A DNA stretch of 64,000 nt from contig QFXI01000021.1 of the NCBI GenBank assembly GCA_003402315.1, forward strand, positions 186,001 to 250,000. The letters run 5' to 3'. The notes beneath the pieces were generated by a model, which was not told the origin of the DNA, ran no database searches, and saw only the letters and a program-made list of their open reading frames with translations. This DNA comes from Candidatus Nitrotoga sp. LAW (lineage in GTDB: Bacteria > Pseudomonadota > Gammaproteobacteria > Burkholderiales > Gallionellaceae). Of this stretch, positions 57,900 through 64,000 are shown one piece after another (positions within the stretch are counted from its first letter, which is position 1; each line of letters opens with the position of its first letter). The position numbers and the translations under genes are program-made.

Positions 57900-59381
57900 T
57901 CAAGACGGCAATGGTCGCTGTACCGACTTAACAGGAAGTTGCGGCCATCCGCCAGCCAACGCCTTAAACAAATCAGCAACTGCTGTACGCTGAGCACGCT
58001 CTGCATCAATACGGTTCAATTCTGCTTGCAAGTAATTCCGCTCCACATCCAGAAATTCCAAGCGGCTGGAAATGCCTACTTGATATCGCAATTCCGCTTG
58101 TTTATGAGCTTTCAAAAGCGCCCTGCTGCGGGAACTTTCAGCGGCCAGTGTCTGATGCGCCGATTCTTGTGCGAACAAAGCGTTGCGCACATCGGCAAAA
58201 GCACTGGCGACTGCCTGCTTATATTGAGCTAACGCTTGATCACGGCGAGACTCTGCTACTTGCACCCCAAATTTAATGCGGCCGGCATTAAAGATTGGCT
58301 GGCCAATACCAGCGGCAAACTGAAAAATGCCCGCTGGTCCAGTGAAAAGATTAGAAAGAGAAATACTTTCACTACCGAGATAAGAGGTCAAACTAATTGA
58401 AGGGAAGAATTGCGCGCGTGCTGCGCCAATACGCGCATTCATTGCTATTAGCTTTTGTTCTGCTTCTTGTATATCTGGTCTACGCAATAATAATTCAGCC
58501 GGTAATCCATCGGGTACCCAAATATCAGTCAGCGTAGGATTTCCCCGCTCTAATTTGCCATTCATCACGTTGCGCGGTGAACGACCCAGCAACAGGGCAA
58601 GGCTTGCTTCTTGTTGGTCACGAGCTTTAGTAACGGAGACTAGTTGTGATTGTGCAGCGTTAGCGTCAGCCTCAGATTGGTGTAGCTCATATTCTGAAAT
58701 GACCCCTACTTCATAACGCTTTGTATCTAATGCGAGCCTTTCCTGACGTCCGGCTAATACTCGACGTATAGCTAACTCTTGTGCTTCAGCCGACAGCAAA
58801 GCAAAATATTGCTGCGCTACTTGTGCAGTTAATGATAAGCGTACAGCGTCTTTGTTAAACTGAGCCGCAAATAGATCAGCACGTGAGGCCTCGCTAGCGC
58901 GGCGGAATTTCCCCCATAGATCTAGTTCGTAGCTTGCGTCCAAGGTGACGCGGGAGAGGTCCAAGATACGTACTGGAGGTATAAAAAGCCCGGGGTTAAT
59001 ACTTCTTTTTGTGCGTGATTGAGCTCCATTGGCGTTAAGCTTTGGATACTGATCTGATTCGGTTATGCCAAGTTGGGCACGCGCTTCTAATATTCGTGCA
59101 GTGGCAACTTGGGCATCCACATTATGAGCAAGTGCCTCATCTTCGATCTTATCGAGGACTGGATCGCCATACAGACTCCACCAACGTTCTCCCGCAGCAT
59201 TAGCTGGTTTCTCTGTAGCAGGACTAATAGCGCTTGGCTGGGTTACCCAATGTTCAGGCAAATCCATTTCCGGACGTTGGTAGTTCGACCCAGTGGCGCA
59301 TGCAGCTAATAGCAAACCACTAGACAGAAGCACGAGCGATGTTCTGGCCTGCGTTAAATAGTTATTTATGCAATGTTTCAT
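57900..59381 (-). CDS. oprM: RND efflux outer-membrane factor lipoprotein (OprM/NodT family)
   Basis: Trimeric outer-membrane exit duct, 493 residues. Lipoprotein signal with Cys28 (LLAAC), N-terminal PEHWV after the linker, two OEP repeats with long helices, and the characteristic AGIGQPIFNAGRIKFGV and GISSRLEFLDVERNYLQAE. It ends the operon; the pump gene stops 26 bases upstream. Confidence 0.93.
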   Translation of the reverse strand: MKHCINNYLTQARTSLVLLSSGLLLAACATGSNYQRPEMDLPEHWVTQPSAISPATEKPANAAGERWWSLYGDPVLDKIEDEALAHNVDAQVATARILEARAQLGITESDQYPKLNANGAQSRTKRSINPGLFIPPVRILDLSRVTLDASYELDLWGKFRRASEASRADLFAAQFNKDAVRLSLTAQVAQQYFALLSAEAQELAIRRVLAGRQERLALDTKRYEVGVISEYELHQSEADANAAQSQLVSVTKARDQQEASLALLLGRSPRNVMNGKLERGNPTLTDIWVPDGLPAELLLRRPDIQEAEQKLIAMNARIGAARAQFFPSISLTSYLGSESISLSNLFTGPAGIFQFAAGIGQPIFNAGRIKFGVQVAESRRDQALAQYKQAVASAFADVRNALFAQESAHQTLAAESSRSRALLKAHKQAELRYQVGISSRLEFLDVERNYLQAELNRIDAERAQRTAVADLFKALAGGWPQLPVKSVQRPLPS

Positions 59382-59407
59382 ATCAATAGATGGCGCTATT
59401 TTTTGGG

Positions 59408-62400
59408 TTACGCATGATCGTCTTCTTGATGCCGGCGCGAATGACCGGGGAAGATGCGACGAATAACAACAAAAAATACCGGCACCAAAAATACCGCCAG
59501 AACCGTTGCCGCTATCATTCCCCCCATGACACTAGTACCAATGGCTTGGCGGCCATTAGCTCCTGCACCTGTGGAAATAGCTAAGGGCAGTACGCCCAAA
59601 ATAAATGCGATCGATGTCATTAATATGGGACGGAATCTTAACCGGGAAGCTTCCAGCGTAGCATCAAACAGGCTGTGCCCTCGCTCCTGTAAGTCACGCG
59701 CAAATTCAATAATCAAGATCGCATTTTTGGCCGAAAGACCGATGATGACAATCAGTCCTACCTTGAAATACACATCGTTTGGCATGCCTCGTAACGTCAT
59801 CGCTAGCAATGCGCCAAGGATACCAATAGGTACTACCAGCAAAACCGCCACTGGTATTGACCAGCTCTCATAAAGCGCTGCCAAGCACAAAAATACAGCA
59901 ACTAATGAAAGACCAAAGAGTAATATCGCTTGGCTGCCAGACAGTCGTTCTTCATAAGAGGTTCCAGACCATTCAAAACCAAAACCTGATGGCAATTGGT
60001 TAGCCATTTGTTCCATCGCTGCTATTGCATCGCCGCTACTTCGACCAGGTGCGGGGCCGCCAGAAATTTTCATTGACGGCAGGCCATTGTAACGATCCAG
60101 TTTTGGCGATCCAACATCCCAGCGCGGAGAAGCAAATTCGGACAGAGGTACCATTGCGCCTTGAATATTTCGTACAGGCAAGCGCAATATTTGTCCAGGT
60201 GTTGCACCCACGCTAGATTCTGCTTGCATCTGAACCCGTAGGATACGCCCTTCACGCACAAAGTCATTGATATAGGCAACGCCTAGTGCTGATTGCAGAG
60301 TTTCATTCAAATCAGCCAAATCGATACCTAATGCACGTGCTTTTAGTCGGTCAATATCCAGCCGCAATTGCGGCCCCGCTTCTTGTCCCTCTGGCCGCAC
60401 GCCCACTAATGCTGGATTTTGATTGGCTATGCCCAGTGCCATATTTCGAGCTTCAAGTAATTTTTCCCGTCCCTGACCTGAACGATCCTGCAAGCGAAAA
60501 TCGAATCCGCCCACAGCGGCTAACTCCGGAATGGGTGGTACGTTAATAGAAAAAATCATGGCCTGTTTGATGCGAAACAATGTCATGTTGGCGCGTTGAA
60601 CTAGAGAAGTAGCAGAGTTTCCTGGTGCAGGGCGCGCATCCCAGCCCTTAAGCCGAACGAAAGCAATAGCAGCATTCTGGCCACGGCCAAAGAATGAAAA
60701 GCCAGCCACCCCGATAACGTGCTCAACTTCGGATTGTTTAAGATAAAACTGCTCTACTTGAGTAAGAACCTCGAGCGTACGTTCTCGAGTAGAACCCGGC
60801 GGCAACTGGATCACGCTAATAAAATAACCTTGATCTTCCTCAGGAAGGAAGCTGGTTGGCAAACGTGAAAACAGCCCCCCCACCGCAACCAGAATGACGG
60901 CATAGATAATAAGATAGAGCCCGGTCTTTTTCAAAACATGTCCCACGCCAGATTTGTAGCGTTGGGTCGTTCTGCTGAAAAAACGATTGAACCAGCTAAA
61001 GAAACCCTTGTCAGACTTTTTCTCATTTTCCGGTGTGTGTTTCAGCAATGTGGCACACAGCGCTGGCGTTAACGTTAACGCCATCAACATTGAAAAGGCT
61101 ATAGTCAGTATCAGTGTCACTGAAAATTGGCGATAGATGGCTCCGACAGAACCACTAAAAAAAGCCATAGGAATGAATACTGCAGTTAGCACCAAAGTGA
61201 TGGCAATAATGGCATTTATAATCTGCCCCATTGCCTTGCGCGTGGCTTCGCGTGGCTGAAGTCCTTCTTCAGTCATGATGCGTTCGACATTTTCCACTAC
61301 CACAATGGCGTCATCCACCACAATGCCGATGGCCAACACCATGGCAAATAGCGTCAAAGTATTGATTGAATAACCTACAATGTACAGTCCCACGGCCGCT
61401 CCGACGAGAGCAATCGGTACAACGATAGTAGGAATGATAGTGGCACGAAAACTTCCCAAAAACAGGTACATAACTAAAAAAACGAGGACCATTGCCTCTG
61501 CCAAAGTCTTCACAACTTCCCGAATCGATATTTCAACAAATTGAGAGGTGTCGTAAGGCACCACCCAACTGACTCCTTTTGGAAAAAATTTGGCTAGCTC
61601 CGCCATCTTGGCTTTGACAGCTTTGGCTGTATCCAGGGCATTTGCATCTGGTGATAAACGAATAGCTATGGCTGAAGCCGGTTGACCATCAAGACGAGCG
61701 GTAACGGAATAATCTTGAGCCCCTAATTCCACCGACGCTATGTCTTTAATACGTACTGTAGAGCCATCCGGGTTGGCGCGCACCATGATGTTACCGAATT
61801 CTTCAGGGGTTGACAGTCTGCCTTGGGTAACGATGACAGCATTCAATTGCTGGCCATCCGGTGCTGGTAGTTGTCCAAGCTCACCCATGGCAAGCTGTAT
61901 GTTTTGCGCCCGTACAGCGCGTGAAACATCGCCTGGGGTCAAGCTAAATGCATGAAGCCGCTCTGGCTGAAGCCATATCCGCATTGAATATTCAGTGCCA
62001 AAGAGTATTCCTTCACCTACCCCGGGCACACGGCGGATGCTCTCCAGCACGTTAGCAGCCGCATAACTGCCGAGCGCAACGTTATCGCGGCTTTTATCTG
62101 GCGAAACAAGTGTGACGAACATCAAGTAATTTCGCGCTGACTTCGCCACAGTTACCCCTAAGCGGCGCACATCCTCTGGCAAGCGCGCTTCGGCACGTTT
62201 GATGCGGTTTTGGGTTTCGACCGAGGCAATGTCCAGATCAGAACCAGCTTCAAAGGTTAGAGTAATGGTGCCGCGGCCAAGCTCAGAGGACGAATCCATA
62301 TAAAGCAGGTGTTCGATGCCGTTCAATTCCTGCTCAATCAAGGCAACGGCGGTTTCCTCAACTACTTGGGCGGAAGCACCAGGGTAGCTAAGCGTAATAG

Positions 62401-62533
62401 CCAGAGCGGGAGGAGCCACAGCCGGATAAGAGGTAACCGGCAAACTACGTAGCGCAAGCCCCCCGCCAAGTAGGATGACTATGGCAATGACCCAGGCAAA
62501 GATGGGACGGTCTATAAAGAAATTAGCTAACAC
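59408..62533 (-). CDS. RND multidrug efflux pump, inner-membrane transporter (HAE1/AcrB family)
   Basis: A 1041-residue proton-driven pump. Starts MLANFFIDRPIFAWVIAI, with twelve helices in the 1+5+1+5 pattern. The TM4 proton-relay pair is intact in AIGIVVDDAIVVVENV, with the TM10 lysine in GLIVIIGLSAKNAILI. It lies between the MFP and OMF genes. It is expected to export hydrophobic drugs or detergents, but substrates are not predictable. Confidence 0.95.
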   Translation of the reverse strand: MLANFFIDRPIFAWVIAIVILLGGGLALRSLPVTSYPAVAPPALAITLSYPGASAQVVEETAVALIEQELNGIEHLLYMDSSSELGRGTITLTFEAGSDLDIASVETQNRIKRAEARLPEDVRRLGVTVAKSARNYLMFVTLVSPDKSRDNVALGSYAAANVLESIRRVPGVGEGILFGTEYSMRIWLQPERLHAFSLTPGDVSRAVRAQNIQLAMGELGQLPAPDGQQLNAVIVTQGRLSTPEEFGNIMVRANPDGSTVRIKDIASVELGAQDYSVTARLDGQPASAIAIRLSPDANALDTAKAVKAKMAELAKFFPKGVSWVVPYDTSQFVEISIREVVKTLAEAMVLVFLVMYLFLGSFRATIIPTIVVPIALVGAAVGLYIVGYSINTLTLFAMVLAIGIVVDDAIVVVENVERIMTEEGLQPREATRKAMGQIINAIIAITLVLTAVFIPMAFFSGSVGAIYRQFSVTLILTIAFSMLMALTLTPALCATLLKHTPENEKKSDKGFFSWFNRFFSRTTQRYKSGVGHVLKKTGLYLIIYAVILVAVGGLFSRLPTSFLPEEDQGYFISVIQLPPGSTRERTLEVLTQVEQFYLKQSEVEHVIGVAGFSFFGRGQNAAIAFVRLKGWDARPAPGNSATSLVQRANMTLFRIKQAMIFSINVPPIPELAAVGGFDFRLQDRSGQGREKLLEARNMALGIANQNPALVGVRPEGQEAGPQLRLDIDRLKARALGIDLADLNETLQSALGVAYINDFVREGRILRVQMQAESSVGATPGQILRLPVRNIQGAMVPLSEFASPRWDVGSPKLDRYNGLPSMKISGGPAPGRSSGDAIAAMEQMANQLPSGFGFEWSGTSYEERLSGSQAILLFGLSLVAVFLCLAALYESWSIPVAVLLVVPIGILGALLAMTLRGMPNDVYFKVGLIVIIGLSAKNAILIIEFARDLQERGHSLFDATLEASRLRFRPILMTSIAFILGVLPLAISTGAGANGRQAIGTSVMGGMIAATVLAVFLVPVFFVVIRRIFPGHSRRHQEDDHA

Positions 62534-62541
62534 GTCAGCCT

Positions 62542-63693
62542 CTATTTTTTCGTGTGGGCTATTGCCACTGGGGTATTTGTAGTTTGATTTAAGGGTACGG
62601 GCTTCACAACGCTGCCCGGTTTCACTTTTTGCAAACCGTTGACAATTAACTGTTCACCGCCCTTTAATCCCTCGGTGATGATGAAATCTCCACTCGCCAT
62701 GCTGCCCGTTTTAACCCGCTGGACTGCCACTTTACTCTGTGGATCCACAATCATCACAAATTGTCCCTGCGCATCCGCTAGCAGTGCACGTTGAGGGATC
62801 CTGATAGCATTGTCGACATTTGCCTCAGGGAAGCGAATACGAACAAACATCCCAGGTAATAGCTCTTGTTTAGGATTTGGAAATTCTGCCCGGAGTGAAA
62901 CGCTATTTGTACTGGGATCAACGGCCAAATCTGAGAATAGAAATTTTCCCGATTGGGGATAGACATTTCCATCTTCAAGAACCAGCTCAACTTTAGCTGG
63001 TTCAGTCCGCGTCAATTTTCCAGCTTTAATTGCCTGCTGAAGGCGGAGAGTATCTGCACCCGATTGCGTAAAGTTTACATAAAGAGGGTGGACTTGCTCG
63101 ATAGTTGCAAGTAGCGTGGCTTCGTTACGGCCTACAAGCGCCCCTTCGGTAATTTGGGAGCGCCCTATGCGACCCGAAATAGGAGCGGGTACACGGGTAT
63201 TGTCCAAATCTTCCCGTGCCTTGGAAAAGGTTGCTTCAACCTGCTTGAGCTTGGCCTCTGCCAATTCATATTCTTGCCGGCTAACTGCCTTTGCGTCCAA
63301 AAGGTATCTATAACGCGCCAGTGTTTGACGGGCAGCAACTACGTCCGCTTTGGACGCATCGTGAGCTGTCTGATAATTGCGTGAAAAAATTTGATACAGT
63401 GAATCACCCTCTTTAACATTACTGCCTTCGGTAAATTTTCGTTTTTCAACCACTCCTTCCACTCTGGCCCGTACTTGAGCTGTACGATATGCCTGAAGGC
63501 GGCCGGGCAGGTCTTGAGTGAGCACTACTGAACTTCGAGTAACGGTAATTACATCAACTTCAGGAGGCGGAGGGGTTGTAGCCGCCGCAGTTTTTTTTTG
63601 ACTGTCACCAGAACCGCAACCTGAAAGCAGCATAGGTAAAAATACGGCCACACAAGCTGCCTTGCAAACTGACAAGAAAATGTCTTGTTTCAT
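62542..63693 (-). CDS. RND efflux periplasmic adaptor (AcrA/MexA family)
   Basis: Links pump and outer-membrane duct, 383 residues. Lipoprotein signal with Cys26 (MLLSGC). Barrel-sandwich hybrid halves are at GRLQAYRTAQVRARVEGVVEKRKFTEGSNVKEGDSLYQI and VPAPISGRIGRS, with a helical hairpin between (about 105-165), then a beta-barrel and membrane-proximal domain. Eight bases separate it from the pump gene. Confidence 0.93.
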   Translation of the reverse strand: MKQDIFLSVCKAACVAVFLPMLLSGCGSGDSQKKTAAATTPPPPEVDVITVTRSSVVLTQDLPGRLQAYRTAQVRARVEGVVEKRKFTEGSNVKEGDSLYQIFSRNYQTAHDASKADVVAARQTLARYRYLLDAKAVSRQEYELAEAKLKQVEATFSKAREDLDNTRVPAPISGRIGRSQITEGALVGRNEATLLATIEQVHPLYVNFTQSGADTLRLQQAIKAGKLTRTEPAKVELVLEDGNVYPQSGKFLFSDLAVDPSTNSVSLRAEFPNPKQELLPGMFVRIRFPEANVDNAIRIPQRALLADAQGQFVMIVDPQSKVAVQRVKTGSMASGDFIITEGLKGGEQLIVNGLQKVKPGSVVKPVPLNQTTNTPVAIAHTKK

Positions 63694-63799
63694 TTATATC
63701 TCCAGCAAATCATTCACCTCAATTTCACCAAATCATTCGAAAAAATAATCATCCTGCAAAATATTTCAAAATAATTTCTGAATGACAAAGCACGGGGAA

Positions 63800-64000
63800 T
63801 TACGGACATTGGTTTTGAGCAATCTGCTTCAAACCAGCAAGGGAAAATTCCCCAATATGTTTCGCGATGGCTTCGATTTCTCTGTGGTCATAGCGCAATT
63901 TTGGGTGCAATCGCTGAATTACTGGCTGCCCGTGACGGTAATACATGCACTGGCCGAAAATACTGAACACACAGCGGCGCAATTCTGCTTCACTGATCTT
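63800..64000 (-). CDS. TetR/AcrR-family regulator, C-terminal end (cut by window edge)
   Basis: The last 66 residues of a protein whose frame runs out of the window. ELRRCVFSIFGQCMYYRHGQPVIQRLHP resembles the ligand-domain C-terminus of CerR/YbiH-type TetR repressors. Lying just upstream of the RND operon on the same strand, it is a likely regulator of it; the helix-turn-helix is outside the window. Confidence 0.7.
   Translation of the reverse strand, partial: KISEAELRRCVFSIFGQCMYYRHGQPVIQRLHPKLRYDHREIEAIAKHIGEFSLAGLKQIAQNQCP

Overview
The window looks like chromosome from a betaproteobacterium, probably of the Nitrosomonadales/Gallionellaceae type. This is a judgement from gene order and protein sequence only; no database was searched. 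Supporting blocks are dacA-dat-ybeD-lipB-lipA, argB followed by a HAD phosphatase, exbB-exbD-lpxK-trm112-kdsB-adk, rpmB-rpmG, hom-thrC with an alaA-type aminotransferase, and thrS-infC-rpmI-rplT-pheS-pheT-ihfA-merR. Base composition is moderate. I saw no tRNA, rRNA or CRISPR array.

Layout. 1-6.6 kb: end of an exopolysaccharide/O-antigen cluster on the + strand (GDP-fucose synthase fragment, GT2, GT4, a WcaJ-like initiating phosphoglycosyltransferase, and two membrane proteins, one GT-C-like). 6.6-11 kb (- strand): cobalamin-type binding protein, DAHP synthase, HAD phosphatase, argB and a PCu(A)C copper chaperone. 11.2-16.4 kb (+): HDOD protein, then cell-wall and lipoate genes. 16.7-23.7 kb is the accessory part: a DUF4254 protein, two very large glycosyltransferase/TPR/SEC-C proteins, two copies of a small inverted-repeat element, and a decayed IS30 copy.

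23.8-30.6 kb: a translationally coupled operon (ExbB/ExbD-like, lpxK, trm112, kdsB, adk, a GlcG-type protein, gamma carbonic anhydrase), then xseA, rpmB and rpmG. 30.6-36.5 kb: fatty-acid desaturase, SpoIIAA-like protein, EamA transporter, Rieske oxygenase, an unusual cytochrome c, a BON protein, and a gene-poor stretch with transposase debris. 36.5-41.2 kb: thrC, hom, aminotransferase, Mth938-like protein.

41.3-46.7 kb is a molybdate block: modC, modB, modA, an outer-membrane porin apparently heading that operon, and a two-domain molbindin. Two ModE-like operators sit upstream of the porin and of the molbindin. IS30 and IS3 scars follow. 46.8-54.2 kb is the translation block, in which infC appears to start at AUA. 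54.7-57.5 kb holds exbD-exbB-tonB and an FTR1 iron permease, a coherent iron-uptake set. 57.9-64 kb is an RND efflux system (OMF, pump, MFP) below the 3' end of a TetR-type regulator.

The strongest candidates for something undescribed are the GT2-TPR-SEC-C-GT2-HD fusion at 20-22.9 kb bracketed by direct copies of a small mobile element, and the porin-modABC/molbindin regulon with matched operators.
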